NCBI RefSeq assembly: GCF_023534745.1 | Contig: NZ_JAMHJQ010000003.1 | Coordinates: 497,021-561,020 of the forward strand | DNA from: Streptomyces sp. 35G-GA-8 | GTDB lineage: Bacteria; Actinomycetota; Actinomycetes; Streptomycetales; Streptomycetaceae | Length of the DNA: 64,000 nt | Direction: 5' to 3' | Shown here: piece after piece, positions 8,463 through 18,019 of the stretch | Layout of the letters: every line of letters begins with the position of its first letter | Numbering within the stretch: the first letter of the stretch is position 1 | Translations under genes and position numbers: made by a program | The notes under the pieces: model-generated | The model's input: only the letters and a program-made list of their open reading frames with translations | What the model was told of the DNA's origin: nothing | The model's database searches: none

Positions 8463-11033
8463 GTGTTGTCGCGCGCTGTCGCCCACCTGACCGCCTTGCT
8501 GACTCTGACCGCACTTCTGCTCGCGCCCAGTGCCGTGGCAGCCGACCCGGAGGCGGACGGGAGACCCGCGGCCACCACCGCCGTGACGACCAACTCCGTG
8601 ACGCCCGCCGACCGCGATGCCGCCGCTCCGCCGCCCACCAGTGGCTTCGAGAAGGTCAAGCTCGACGGCGGTCTCGGCATGGGCGAGCCGATCGAACTCG
8701 CCGTACTGCCCGACGGCAAGGTCCTCTACATCAACCGCGGCACCAGCGCCGCCGGCGGCCAGGTCCGCCTCTACAACCCCGTCACCAAGTCCACGACGGT
8801 CGCGCTGACCATCCCCCTGGACGCCCGCTTCGAGGACGGGCTGATCGGCATCACCCTGCACCCGAGGTTCGCCACCACCGGCTGGGTGATGCTGTTCTAC
8901 TCGCCCAAGAGCACCCCTCTGGTGAACCGGATATCCCGGTTCACCTTCAGCCAGAGCACCAACACCATCGCCCCGGCCAGCGAAGACATGATCATCGAGT
9001 GGCCGACCGAACGCGACATGTGCTGCCACTCGGCCGGCTCCATGTCCTGGGACACGGCGGGCAACCTCTACTTCGCGGTCGGTGACAACACCAACTCCGG
9101 CGGTGACGCGCAGGGCATGGCCCCGATCGACGAACGCCCTTCGCGGCACGCGCAGTTCGACGCCCAGCGCACCTCGGGCAACGCGAACGATCTGCGCGGC
9201 AAGATCAACCGTATCCACCCGGAGGACAACGGCACGTACACCGTCCCCGACGGCAACCTCTTCGCCAAGGGCACCGCGGGCACCCGCCCCGAGGTCTATG
9301 TGATGGGCGTGCGCAACCCGTATCGCGTCTGGGTCGACAAGAAGGCGAACAACACCCTGTACTGGGGCGAGGTCGGCCCCGACGCCGGAGCGACCATCCC
9401 CGCGCGCGGCCCGGCGGCGTACGACGAGTTCAACCGCGCGACCGGCCCAGGCAACTACGGCTGGCCGTACTGCGGCGGCCCCGATGTGGCGTACAACGAC
9501 TGGGACTTCGCGGCCAACCAGCCGCGCGGCTGGTTCCCCTGCGGCGGCGGCACCGGCCCGGTCAACAACTCCCCGCGCAACACCGGAATCCAGCAACTGC
9601 CGCCCACCAAGCCGTCGTTGGTGTGGGAGCAGCACGGCGGCAGCAAGGAGTGGCCGCAGCTCGACAACCCCGGCGGCTGCGGTTCGCCCAACCACACCGA
9701 GGTCTACCACTACGACGCGAATCTCAACTCCGACGTCAAATGGCCTCAGTACTACGACAACAAGCTGCTGATCTCCGAGTACTGCCGTAACTGGATCAAG
9801 GAGGTGCAGTTCGGCAACGGCAACGCGTCCACCGGTACGCCGACGGCCATCGAGCCGGTTCTGGACGGTATGGGGTTCGTCCACCCGATCGACATGGAGT
9901 TCGGTCCCGACGGCTCGCTGTATCTCCTCGAATACGGCAGCGGCTATTTCTCGGGCGCCGAGGACGCCGGCCTCTACAAGATCAACTATGTGCAGGGCGG
10001 CCGGTCGCCCCTCGCCAAGGCCTCCGTGAACAAGGACAACGGACCCGCACCGCTGGCCGTGACGTTCTCCAGCGCGGGCAGCAGCGACCCGGACAACGAC
10101 CCGCTCAGCTACGCGTGGGACTTCACCGACAACGGCAGCACCGACTCCACCGCCGCCAACCCGTCCTTCACCTATCCGTCGAACGGCAGCTTCCAGGCGA
10201 GACTCACGGTCAGCGACGGCACCGGCCGCACCGGCACCGCGACGATCCCGGTCGTGGTCGGCAACACCCGCCCCACGCTGACGATCTCGGGGCCACCGGC
10301 GGGCGGCGTGTTCGAATGGAACGAGAACGTCACCGTCACCGCGTCGGCGACCGACCCCGAGGACGGCACGACCGGCCCGATCGACTGCTCGAAGGTGATC
10401 GTACGGATCGCCCTGGGCCACCAGGAGCACGCACACGAGGTCGCCGAAGGCACCGGATGCGCCACGACGTTCAACACCGGACCGATCCACTCCGGCCTGG
10501 ACGCCACGCAGTTCTATGTGGTGCGGGCCAGTTACACGGACAAGGGCGCCGCCGGCACCGTAGCGCTGACCGGGGAGAAGGAGCTCAGCCTCTGGCCCAA
10601 GAAGTGGCAGGCGGAGCACTTCGCGCAGCTCTCCGGCCCCCAGATCATCACGGCCGTCGGCGCCGAGGGCGGCAAACGCCTGGGCGACGTGCAGAACAAC
10701 GAGTGGGTCAAGTACCACCCGGTGAGCCTCAAGGGCGTCACCGGCATCCGGGCCCGTGTCTCCTCCGACAAGGCGGGGAACGTGGCGACCTTCCGGTACG
10801 ACTCCGTCACCGGCCCGGTGGTCGCGCGGGTGACCGTGCCCAACACCGGTGGCTGGGAGACATACACCGAGGTGAACGCGGACGTCACGAACGCCGTGGA
10901 GCAGCCGCGCGATCTCTTCGTGGTCTTCACCGGCGGCTCCGGAGCCATTCTCGACCTCGACAGCTACACCTTCACCGGGCCCGGCATCAGCCGTCCCGGC
11001 TCCATGACCGCCCGTGGGAGGGACGCACAGTGA
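8463..11033 (+). CDS. Secreted PQQ-type glucose/sorbosone dehydrogenase with PKD and CBM6-like domains
   Basis: An 856-residue exported protein. The signal peptide ends near AVA-ADP (about residue 27). A six-bladed glucose/sorbosone dehydrogenase propeller follows (about 55-500; GLIGITLHPRF, CCHSAGSMSWDTAGNLYF, RNPYRVWVD, GNYGWPYCGG). A PKD domain lies at about 515-600 (FSSAGSSDPDNDPLSYAWDF), then a second Ig-like segment, then a CBM6-like C-terminus (about 710-845; EWVKYHPVSLKGVTGIRARV). The family oxidises sugars with PQQ outside the cell; no PQQ synthesis genes are visible here. GTG 8463 has GGAGG only 4 bases away; TTG 8466 is a possible alternative start. Its TGA overlaps the GTG of the next gene (GTGA), so the two are translationally coupled. 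Confidence 0.85.
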   Translation: MLSRAVAHLTALLTLTALLLAPSAVAADPEADGRPAATTAVTTNSVTPADRDAAAPPPTSGFEKVKLDGGLGMGEPIELAVLPDGKVLYINRGTSAAGGQVRLYNPVTKSTTVALTIPLDARFEDGLIGITLHPRFATTGWVMLFYSPKSTPLVNRISRFTFSQSTNTIAPASEDMIIEWPTERDMCCHSAGSMSWDTAGNLYFAVGDNTNSGGDAQGMAPIDERPSRHAQFDAQRTSGNANDLRGKINRIHPEDNGTYTVPDGNLFAKGTAGTRPEVYVMGVRNPYRVWVDKKANNTLYWGEVGPDAGATIPARGPAAYDEFNRATGPGNYGWPYCGGPDVAYNDWDFAANQPRGWFPCGGGTGPVNNSPRNTGIQQLPPTKPSLVWEQHGGSKEWPQLDNPGGCGSPNHTEVYHYDANLNSDVKWPQYYDNKLLISEYCRNWIKEVQFGNGNASTGTPTAIEPVLDGMGFVHPIDMEFGPDGSLYLLEYGSGYFSGAEDAGLYKINYVQGGRSPLAKASVNKDNGPAPLAVTFSSAGSSDPDNDPLSYAWDFTDNGSTDSTAANPSFTYPSNGSFQARLTVSDGTGRTGTATIPVVVGNTRPTLTISGPPAGGVFEWNENVTVTASATDPEDGTTGPIDCSKVIVRIALGHQEHAHEVAEGTGCATTFNTGPIHSGLDATQFYVVRASYTDKGAAGTVALTGEKELSLWPKKWQAEHFAQLSGPQIITAVGAEGGKRLGDVQNNEWVKYHPVSLKGVTGIRARVSSDKAGNVATFRYDSVTGPVVARVTVPNTGGWETYTEVNADVTNAVEQPRDLFVVFTGGSGAILDLDSYTFTGPGISRPGSMTARGRDAQ

Positions 11034-13879
11034 CCACCGCGAGATCCGACCGACCAGCGGGATCGTCCGCGAGTACGAGACATACGAGGACACGCACGAG
11101 GACACGCACGAGGACACACGTGAGCACACGCATGGGCGCACGCGGGAGAACACGCGGCGGGCGTCTGCTGGGCGCGCTCCTCGTCCTCGTCTGCGTGGTG
11201 AGCGGCCTGTCGGGCGTCTCACCGGCCGCGGCCTCACCCACCGACGCCGCCTTCAACTCCTCGACCGGCGCGCTGAACGTGGACTACGCGAACTACATGT
11301 CCAAGCACGACATCGTCTACAACCGGCCGACCACCGAACCCAAGCACGGTCTCACGGTCGGCAACGGCCGTACCGGCGCGATGGCCTGGCAGAACAACGG
11401 CTTCAACATGCAGGTGTCCGGTGTGGACACCTCACAGCAGACCGCCTTCGGCGCCGGGCTGCTCAACCTGTCCACCACCCCGGCGATGGACAGCGGCTAC
11501 TCCACCTTCCAGCAGCGCCTCTCCCTCTACGACGGCACCCTCACCACCAAGTACGACAACAACCGCACCATCACGGTGATGGGCAAGCCCAACTCGGAGG
11601 TCATGGGCATCCATGTGGAGGACACCCGCTCCGGGGTCTCCGCGATCAACCTGGATCTGAGCCTGTGGGACGTCGCCGGGCTCGGCAACAGCGGTGACGT
11701 GCCGAACATCGAGACCTGGCGGACGGTGTCCACCTACGCGGACTCCACCGGCGCCGGACTCAGCCGCGGCCAGGCGGACCCGCAGAACTTCGGCTACACC
11801 CTCGGCGCGACCGTGGAGGGCGCCGCGTACACCGCGCGTGTCATCGACGGCCGTAAGGTGCGGCTCTCGATCACACCGGACTCCAGCTACACCATCTGGT
11901 TCACCGCGAGCAGCCGTCTCAATGCCCCGGGCCACGACTCGGTCGCGGAGGCCAAGCGGGCGCTCGCGGAGGTCAAGGCCGCCGGATACACCGGCACCAA
12001 CAACAGCTACCTCAACTGGTGGCACGCGTTCTGGCAGAAGTCGTTCGTCCAGTACTCCAACGGGTCCCGTGAAGCGGACTACATGGAGAACGTCTACTAC
12101 CTCTCCACCTATATGATCGCGGCGGCCGGATACGGAAACTATCCCGCCCACTTCATCAACGGCGTCTTCCGGGCCACCGGGGACGCCACGAAATGGAGCA
12201 ACGCGTACTGGTACTGGAATCAACGGGACATCTACAACTCGTTCCTCGCCTCCAACCACACCGATCTCATGGCGGGGTTCAACAAGCTCTACAGCCGCAA
12301 TTTCGACGCGCTGAAGGCGTACACCAGAACCCGGTACAACGTGGACGGCATCTGGGTGCCGGAGACGATGGGCTGGGACGGCAACGCGCGCGGTACGGTC
12401 AACAGCGACTACACCAACAACATCTGGTCGACCGGCACCGAGGCCGCGTACAACATGTACCTCCAGTACACGTACACGAACGACACCGAATACCTGCGGA
12501 ACACGGCCTATCCGTTCATGCGCGAGGTCGCCAAGTTCTACCAGGCGAAGCTGTCGTTCAACAGCTCGACCGGCAAGTACTACGTGGCCACGTCCCACGC
12601 GCACGAGACGTACTGGAACGTGCCGAACGCGATCACCGACCTGGCGGCCGTACGCACCCTGTTCCCGCTCGCCATCAAGGCGAGCAACCAGCTGGGCCTG
12701 GACGCCTCACTGCGGCCGCAGTGGCAGAACATCCTGGACAACCTGATCGCCTATCCCTCCGACACGAACGCGAACACCTATCTGCCGCACACGCCCCCGA
12801 TCGCGCAGACGCGTAACAACGAGAATGTCGCGGCCGAACTGATCTGGCCGTACGACCTCACCGGTATCGGCTATCCCGACCAGCAGAAGGCGATCAACAC
12901 CTGGAACGTCAGGCCGTTCCCGTACGGAAACGTATGGGCCAACGACGCGATCCAGGCCGCCAGACTCGGGCTCGGAAATCAGACGCTCCAGGGTCTGAAG
13001 ACCATGCTGCAGAAGTACCAGAACTACCCGAACGGCATGACCAGCAACACCAACGGTGTCTTCGAATATCTCGGCGTACATCTGGCCGCGACGAACGAGT
13101 CGCTCCTCCAGTCGTACAACGACAAGATCCGGGTCTTTCCCGCCGTGCCCACCGACTCCACCTTCGTCGGCAAATTCAGCCTGCTGGCCAAGGGCGGATT
13201 CATGGTCAGTTCGGAGAGGGAGGCAGGCGAGGTCAAGTACGTCGGACTGAAGAGCCAGTTCGGCAACGCGGCCCGCGTCGTCAACCCGTGGGGAACCCAG
13301 GAGGTCAGGGTCCGCAGGACCTCGGACAACGCCATCGTGACGACGTCCAGCAGCGCCGAGATCACATTCAACACCGGCGCGAACCAGGTGTACGTCGTCG
13401 AGCGGACCGCCAAGCCGCTCAGCTCCTACAGCCAGACGCAGCTCACCGGCACCGCGAACCAGGGCATGAAGTCCCTGGCCGGCACCAGCTCCACGCTGGG
13501 GTCGAACGCGACCGCCGACCCGATGGTGAACAACACCGCGCTGACGTACGACAACAACTGGCATCTCACGACCGGCCGCGGTTACGGCGACTTCAACGAC
13601 GACACCCACCACAGCAATACGGTGGACGCGGTCGCCTCGTACACCTTCACCGGCACCGGGATCCAGTATCTGTCCGAACGCAACGGCGACATGGGGACGG
13701 TCGACGTCTATCTCGACAATGTCTTCCAGGCCACGGTGAACCTCAGAGCCGACGGCGCCAGACAGGTCCAGCAGGTCGTCTGGCAGAAACAGGGACTCGC
13801 CGGCGGCTCGCACACGATCAGGATCGTGAACCGGAGTACATCCGTGGGGATGGTGGACGCGTTGCGTATCACTCCCTGA
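11030..13879 (+). CDS. Secreted GH95-like (alpha/alpha)6-barrel glycoside hydrolase with C-terminal beta-sandwich domain
   Basis: About 949 residues from GTG 11030, which overlaps the upstream stop (GTGA) and has GGGAGGG 7 bases before it. A signal peptide ends near AAA-SPT. The body resembles fucosidase/GH95-type hydrolases: an N-terminal beta-domain (GLTVGNGRTGAMAWQNN) and an (alpha/alpha)6 barrel (NWWHAFWQKSF, WVPETMGWDGN, with possible acidic catalytic residues). The last ~150 residues form a separate carbohydrate-binding-like domain (VDVYLDNVFQATVNL). The n-region contains an Arg-Thr repeat from a 12-bp DNA repeat. An in-frame GTG at 11120 with GAGGA upstream would give a more normal signal peptide, so the true start is uncertain. 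The family call is by motif only. Confidence 0.75.
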   Translation: MTTARSDRPAGSSASTRHTRTRTRTRTRTHVSTRMGARGRTRGGRLLGALLVLVCVVSGLSGVSPAAASPTDAAFNSSTGALNVDYANYMSKHDIVYNRPTTEPKHGLTVGNGRTGAMAWQNNGFNMQVSGVDTSQQTAFGAGLLNLSTTPAMDSGYSTFQQRLSLYDGTLTTKYDNNRTITVMGKPNSEVMGIHVEDTRSGVSAINLDLSLWDVAGLGNSGDVPNIETWRTVSTYADSTGAGLSRGQADPQNFGYTLGATVEGAAYTARVIDGRKVRLSITPDSSYTIWFTASSRLNAPGHDSVAEAKRALAEVKAAGYTGTNNSYLNWWHAFWQKSFVQYSNGSREADYMENVYYLSTYMIAAAGYGNYPAHFINGVFRATGDATKWSNAYWYWNQRDIYNSFLASNHTDLMAGFNKLYSRNFDALKAYTRTRYNVDGIWVPETMGWDGNARGTVNSDYTNNIWSTGTEAAYNMYLQYTYTNDTEYLRNTAYPFMREVAKFYQAKLSFNSSTGKYYVATSHAHETYWNVPNAITDLAAVRTLFPLAIKASNQLGLDASLRPQWQNILDNLIAYPSDTNANTYLPHTPPIAQTRNNENVAAELIWPYDLTGIGYPDQQKAINTWNVRPFPYGNVWANDAIQAARLGLGNQTLQGLKTMLQKYQNYPNGMTSNTNGVFEYLGVHLAATNESLLQSYNDKIRVFPAVPTDSTFVGKFSLLAKGGFMVSSEREAGEVKYVGLKSQFGNAARVVNPWGTQEVRVRRTSDNAIVTTSSSAEITFNTGANQVYVVERTAKPLSSYSQTQLTGTANQGMKSLAGTSSTLGSNATADPMVNNTALTYDNNWHLTTGRGYGDFNDDTHHSNTVDAVASYTFTGTGIQYLSERNGDMGTVDVYLDNVFQATVNLRADGARQVQQVVWQKQGLAGGSHTIRIVNRSTSVGMVDALRITP
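11077..11124 (+). repeat. 12-bp tandem repeat in the signal-peptide region of the GH95-like gene
   Basis: Four 12-base units: gagacatacgag, gacacgcacgag, gacacgcacgag, gacacacgtgag. Units 2 and 3 are identical. The repeat encodes an alternating Arg-Thr run just before the hydrophobic core of the signal peptide. Confidence 0.75.
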
Positions 13880-13908
13880 CCCGCAACCTGGCGGGCCGCC
13901 CATGACCG

Positions 13909-13940
13909 TGGCCCCGCGCGGAGGACGCCGCGCGGGGCCA
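13909..13940. terminator. Bidirectional stem-loop terminator
   Basis: A perfect 13-bp stem (TGGCCCCGCGCGG at 13909-13921 with its complement at 13928-13940) and a 6-base loop lie between the converging ends of the GH95-like gene and the P450 gene. Confidence 0.85.
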
Positions 13941-13980
13941 CCTCGGTGGTCCGGCGGGTGCTAGATCCACCGGACAGGCC

Positions 13981-15312
13981 CTAGTCGCGTGGCGGTGCCA
14001 AGGTCGCGAGGGTGGGGCCGTCGGGGCGGACGGTGATGCCGTACAGCGTCTTCGTGGGGATGGAGTGGAAGGCCGGGGTGTGGACCGGCAGCAGGTGTTC
14101 GAGGAGGACGGTCGATTCGCGGAGCGCGAATTGCAGACCGAGGCAGGCTCGGGGACCGATGCCGAAGGGGAGGTAGGCGCCGGGGTGGGCGGGGCGGCCG
14201 TCCGGAGTGAGGAAGCGGTTGGGGTCGAAGTGGCCCGGGTCCGGCCATAGTTCGGGGTCGCGGTGGGTGAGGTACGGGCAGACCAGAATGTCGGTGCCCG
14301 CCTCGATGGTGTGGCCGGCGATGGTGTCGCCCTCGATGGCGTGGCGGGGGAGGATCCAGACGGACGGGTAGAGGCGGAGTGCTTCGTGGACCAGAGCCTG
14401 GAGGGCCTGGCGGCGTTCCGCTGAGCCTTCGCCGCCCGCTGCGAGTGCGTGTTCGCGGGCGGTGGGGTGCTGGTCGAGGAGCAGGTAGAGCCAGGTCAGG
14501 GTGGTGGCGGTGGTCTCGTGCCCGGCCGCGAGCAGTGTGACCAGCTCGTCGCGGATCAGCCGGTCGGTGTACTCGGGGCGCTCGGCGGCGGCGTCGATCA
14601 GGACGTGCAGCAGGCCGGGGCCGTGGGGACCGGCCCGCCCACTGCGCGCCGCCTCGATGGCGCCCCGGGCGACCGCGTCGATCCGGGCGAGATCGGCGGC
14701 GACGGCGTCCCGGGCGTCGGTGGCAGCGGCGGGCAGAGTCGGAAGGGTGGCGGCCACGGCGGCCACGGCGTCCAGTTCGTGCTCGGTTCCGTCATCGAGG
14801 GCGTGCCCGGTGAGAGAGCGCCAGATGGCGTCCAGGGCGAAGCGGCGCATCTCCCGCGCGACATCGAGGCTCTGCCCGGTGCGGGCGTACCGTGCCCAGC
14901 GCGCGGCGGTGGTCCGGGCGGCCTCGATGATCCGCTGTTCGTAGCGGCGCATGCCGGTGCCGGTGAACTGGGACTGCAACAAGCGGCGTTGGCCCTTCCA
15001 CGCAGCCCCGGTGGCGGCGAGGACTCCGTCGCCGATCAGCAGACGGGCGCGATGGGAGCGCTTGACGTACCGCTCCGGATGCCGGGCGAGTACGTGCTGG
15101 ACGGCCCCCGGGTCGGTGACGAGAACGGTGGGGGCCGACCCGAGGCGGAACGCGGCGACGCCCCCGAACCGCTCGCGCACCTGGGAAAGGAGCTCGACCA
15201 GTTGACCTCCCCCCGACCGCCATCGCTCGACGAGTTCAGGCTCGGCCTCGGGGACCGGCCGTCCCGTCGCGGGAGCGTGTGAGAGGGAGCCGGGACCGGC
15301 TTCGGTGTCCAT
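13981..15312 (-). CDS. Cytochrome P450
   Basis: A 443-residue soluble P450. It shows the I-helix oxygen-binding motif AGHETT, the K-helix E-x-x-R (EALR), a PERF-like segment (FDPNRF) and the heme loop FGIGPRACLG with the thiolate cysteine. The architecture is closer to fatty-acid/terpene-type P450s (E-x-x-R followed by LYPSVWILPR) than to typical macrolide hydroxylases. ATG 15312 is preceded by AGGAG at 6 bases; the frame extends to 15366 without a ribosome site. No ferredoxin or reductase gene is adjacent. The substrate is unknown; it appears to be a stand-alone gene between the sugar locus and a protease. Confidence 0.9.
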   Translation of the reverse strand: MDTEAGPGSLSHAPATGRPVPEAEPELVERWRSGGGQLVELLSQVRERFGGVAAFRLGSAPTVLVTDPGAVQHVLARHPERYVKRSHRARLLIGDGVLAATGAAWKGQRRLLQSQFTGTGMRRYEQRIIEAARTTAARWARYARTGQSLDVAREMRRFALDAIWRSLTGHALDDGTEHELDAVAAVAATLPTLPAAATDARDAVAADLARIDAVARGAIEAARSGRAGPHGPGLLHVLIDAAAERPEYTDRLIRDELVTLLAAGHETTATTLTWLYLLLDQHPTAREHALAAGGEGSAERRQALQALVHEALRLYPSVWILPRHAIEGDTIAGHTIEAGTDILVCPYLTHRDPELWPDPGHFDPNRFLTPDGRPAHPGAYLPFGIGPRACLGLQFALRESTVLLEHLLPVHTPAFHSIPTKTLYGITVRPDGPTLATLAPPRD

Positions 15313-15491
15313 GGTCTTCTCCTGGTCAGCCGCTGTGCTTGCCCGTGTTCGGAGCAGTGGCACCACGGACTGTACGAGAGCGGGCGCACTCGGTGACAGC
15401 CCGCCTCGCCCTGGCGACCGTGGCCGCCATGGTCCGGCCGTACCGTCCCGTCGCCTCGCGCGGGCGAACGGGACGGCACACGCATCGGCGG

Positions 15492-16487
15492 TCAGTAGAC
15501 CCTGGCGCCGTAGGCGTTGAGGGCCTTGACAAGGGGCTGGAAGAAGGTGGTGCCCCCGCTCGTGCAGTTGCCGCTGCCGATGGAGGTCAGACCGAGTCCC
15601 GTGCTTCCCGCGTACAGCGGGCCGCCGCTGTCACCGGGCTCCGAGCAGATATTGGTGCGGATCATTCCGGTGAGGGTGCCATTGGCGGAACTCACGGTGT
15701 AGTTGAGCCCGTTGACCTGTCCGCAGCGCACCCCGGTCGTGCTGCCGCTGGCGCAGGCCCTCAGCCCCAATGTCGGGTTGGCGGCAGCGGTGATGTCCTG
15801 GACGGTGCCGTTGTGGAGGTAGACGACACCCTGGGTGTCCGTGGGAGTCGTGGAGTATCTGGCGATCCCGAAATCATTGCCGGGGAAGGAATTGCCGACG
15901 ATCTGGCCGAGCGGGTCCGGCGGGTTCGGGTCGTCCGGCGGCCATGTCTTCTCGTACAGGATCCGACCGATGTCGTAGCAGTGTCCGGCTGTCAGCCAGT
16001 AGTACGCGGTGCCGATACGCACATTGAATCCAAGGGTGCACGGCACCCATCTCAGATCAAAGGTCGCCTGCCCGGGAAGTGGGCCGCGAGGCTCCAGGTG
16101 TCCTTGGGTACGTTCGATCAGCAGCGCGCCGGCGAGGTCCCCGGCCGCGTGCTTGAGCTTCGCGATCTCGGCCCGGCTCACGCTCTCGTCCACCATCACC
16201 CGGACCCGGCCGGACTGCTGGTCGACGGCCCAAGCGGTGCCGGTGATATGCGAGTTGAGCAGAGTGTCGCCCGCTGCGGCGAGTTCGGCGGTGCTGAAGG
16301 CCCGAGCGGCCTGGGGCCGCGCCTGATCCTGGGCCGTGGCGTTCGGTGTGAGGACGATGGTCAGGGCGAACAGACCGGCCAACGCCGCCAGCAGCCGCCA
16401 TCGCCCGGATCGGGTCGCGGATCTGACTGCGGGTCCGGGTCTGGTTCTGGGTCTGCGTCTGAACGGACGCATGCGCTCATTTTCCAT
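15492..16487 (-). CDS. Secreted S1-family serine protease (alpha-lytic/streptogrisin type)
   Basis: A 331-residue preproprotein from ATG 16487 (GGAGG 5 bases upstream). An arginine-rich n-region and hydrophobic core form a signal peptide ending near ATA-QDQ. A pro-region follows (about 60-135; VRVMVDESVSRAEIAKL) that resembles the foldase propeptide of alpha-lytic proteases. The mature chymotrypsin-fold domain carries His in LTAGHC, Asp in NDFGIARY and Ser in PGDSGGP, so the triad is complete. Paired cysteines (VPCTLGF with GHCYD; RACASG with RCGQ; NICSE with GNCTS) fit three disulfides. It likely works as an exported, self-activated peptidase. The gene is unlinked functionally to its neighbours. 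Confidence 0.9.
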   Translation of the reverse strand: MENERMRPFRRRPRTRPGPAVRSATRSGRWRLLAALAGLFALTIVLTPNATAQDQARPQAARAFSTAELAAAGDTLLNSHITGTAWAVDQQSGRVRVMVDESVSRAEIAKLKHAAGDLAGALLIERTQGHLEPRGPLPGQATFDLRWVPCTLGFNVRIGTAYYWLTAGHCYDIGRILYEKTWPPDDPNPPDPLGQIVGNSFPGNDFGIARYSTTPTDTQGVVYLHNGTVQDITAAANPTLGLRACASGSTTGVRCGQVNGLNYTVSSANGTLTGMIRTNICSEPGDSGGPLYAGSTGLGLTSIGSGNCTSGGTTFFQPLVKALNAYGARVY

Positions 16488-16836
16488 GTGTACCTCCGGC
16501 CATGAAGGGCGGGACAGGACTGGGGTGCTGAGCGGTACGGCGGTGAAGCCGGGCATCAGACTCCCACACGCCCACACCGTGAGCAGCGGTTGTTTCCGGA
16601 CTGCGGCGACCGCCGCTCCGGCATCAGAGATGCTCCGGAGCCCCAGCGGCAGAGCCGGTCCACGTGTCGCCTCACGCACCGGGAACACCGACGGCACGTT
16701 CGTCCCCGCCGGTCGTAGATGCTGGTCCACGCGCGCGATCCGCCTCGGCCGGGGTGGGGAAGCTCGCCCTCCGGAGCGTCCGGCCGGATGTCTCGATTGC
16801 GTACGGCGTGGCGGCTGTTCCCTGCCGGGAGGCGTA
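16488..16836. other. 349-bp intergenic region
   Basis: This is the promoter region of the protease gene, downstream of the aldo/keto reductase stop. Apart from the hairpin at 16616-16640 I see no gene; open frames here have no ribosome site or recognisable product. Confidence 0.55.
16616..16640. terminator. Hairpin downstream of the aldo/keto reductase gene
   Basis: CTCCGGCATC (16616-16625) pairs with GATGC-T-CCGGAG (16629-16640) around a 3-base loop, with one bulged T. It could end leftward transcripts or act in the protease leader. Confidence 0.4.
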
Positions 16837-17802
16837 CTAGCTCCAGCGCAGCGCCGCCCTGCGCTGCCAGTACTCGGGGGCCGGTTCCGCCACGACCGCG
16901 AGCCGGGCGAGCTGGTCGGCGTCGAGGCGTACCTCGTCGGCCGTGACATTGCCGGCGAGCTGGGCGGAGGTGGCGGCGCCGGAGAGCACGATGTCGGCCC
17001 ATGGCTGGTGAAGGACGGCGGCGAGGGCGACAGCGTCGGGGGAGGCGCCGGTCTCCGCGGCGAGATCCGCGAGGACGGGCGGCAGACCCTCGTTGGCGAG
17101 ACGGCCGTTGGCCAGGGCTTCCTTGACGATGACGGAGCAGCCCGCGTCGTGTGCTTCCGCGAGGGCGGCTCCGGCGGAGGGTTCCAGCAGGTTGTGGGTG
17201 GCCTGGACACTGCTGAACAGCCGGTTGCCGTCGACGGTGACCGCGAGCGCGGCGCGGATGGCGGCCGGCTGCTCGGGGCCGCTGGTGGACAGGCCGATGG
17301 TGACGCCCTCGGCGGCGAGTCCGGCGAGCCGTTCGTGGAGAGCGCGATCGGTGAGCGCGGAGCTGTCGGGGGTGACGGAGTGGATCTGATAGAGGTCGAG
17401 GCGTTCGCCGAGGAGCGCGCGGGTCTCGGCGATCTGGCGGTCGAAGGTGGCCACGCTGTGGTCCTTGACCTCATGTACCTCCGCGTCGGTCCGCCAGCCG
17501 GCCGTGTAGGTGTAACCCCACTTGCTGCCGATCACGGCATCGCGGATCTCCGGCCGACCCCCTAGCCATGCGGCGAGGAATTCTTCCGCTCTGCCATAGG
17601 AACGGGCGGCGTCGAAGTACCGCACGCCCAAGGCGTAGGCCGTGTCGAGCACTTCGTGGGCCCGCGCGCGCATCGCGTCGACGGTCCGGTCGACGGGCAG
17701 GTCCCTGTCCCGGCCGAGGTTGATGTAGCCGGGACGGCCGACCGCCGCGATGCCGAGTCCGATCCGGGTGTGCGCGGCTGCGGCGGGACGTTCGAATGCC
17801 AC
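16837..17802 (-). CDS. Aldo/keto reductase
   Basis: A 321-residue TIM-barrel NAD(P)H oxidoreductase. It shows the AKR hallmarks GLGIAAVGRPGYINLG near the N-terminus, the catalytic Asp/Tyr segment YFDAARSYGRAEEF (residues about 60-75), the Lys strand VIGSKWGY, and DLYQIHSVTPDS. The GTG at 17802 has GAGGG 9 bases upstream; the 95 extra residues of the longer frame do not belong to the family. The enzyme would reduce a carbonyl substrate that the sequence does not reveal. It is a single gene, transcribed leftward like its neighbours. Confidence 0.88.
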   Translation of the reverse strand: MAFERPAAAAHTRIGLGIAAVGRPGYINLGRDRDLPVDRTVDAMRARAHEVLDTAYALGVRYFDAARSYGRAEEFLAAWLGGRPEIRDAVIGSKWGYTYTAGWRTDAEVHEVKDHSVATFDRQIAETRALLGERLDLYQIHSVTPDSSALTDRALHERLAGLAAEGVTIGLSTSGPEQPAAIRAALAVTVDGNRLFSSVQATHNLLEPSAGAALAEAHDAGCSVIVKEALANGRLANEGLPPVLADLAAETGASPDAVALAAVLHQPWADIVLSGAATSAQLAGNVTADEVRLDADQLARLAVVAEPAPEYWQRRAALRWS

Positions 17803-18019
17803 GATCGGTTGCCCTCTGTCGTGCGGAGTACGGGGTACGGGGTGTGGTGGAGCACGGGGCCCTTGCGGTCGCTCCGGTGCGGTGGGCACGTGACACACCA
17901 CCGCTCGGGAACATGGGGAACACTGGTCCGCGCACGCGAGATTCCATGCTACCGAGAACGCGCCCGGCCCGCGGTCCGGAAACCGGCCGAGGAGTTCGAG
18001 CGCCGTCCGGGGCGTCGTG

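Noticed and set aside
11077-11124. Possible CRISPR-like array
   Set aside because: The 12-bp units are adjacent with no spacers and lie inside a coding frame; the same holds for the 9-bp repeats at 30231-30257.
8346-11237. 963-residue minus-strand open frame
   Set aside because: It is antisense to the PQQ dehydrogenase gene, rich in Gly/Arg/Val runs, with no domain; the plus-strand gene has a signal peptide, domains and a ribosome site.
15492-17474. A single 660-residue protein covering the protease
   Set aside because: Only the last 331 residues are a protease preproprotein with its own ribosome site; the front part is antisense or out-of-frame to the aldo/keto reductase.
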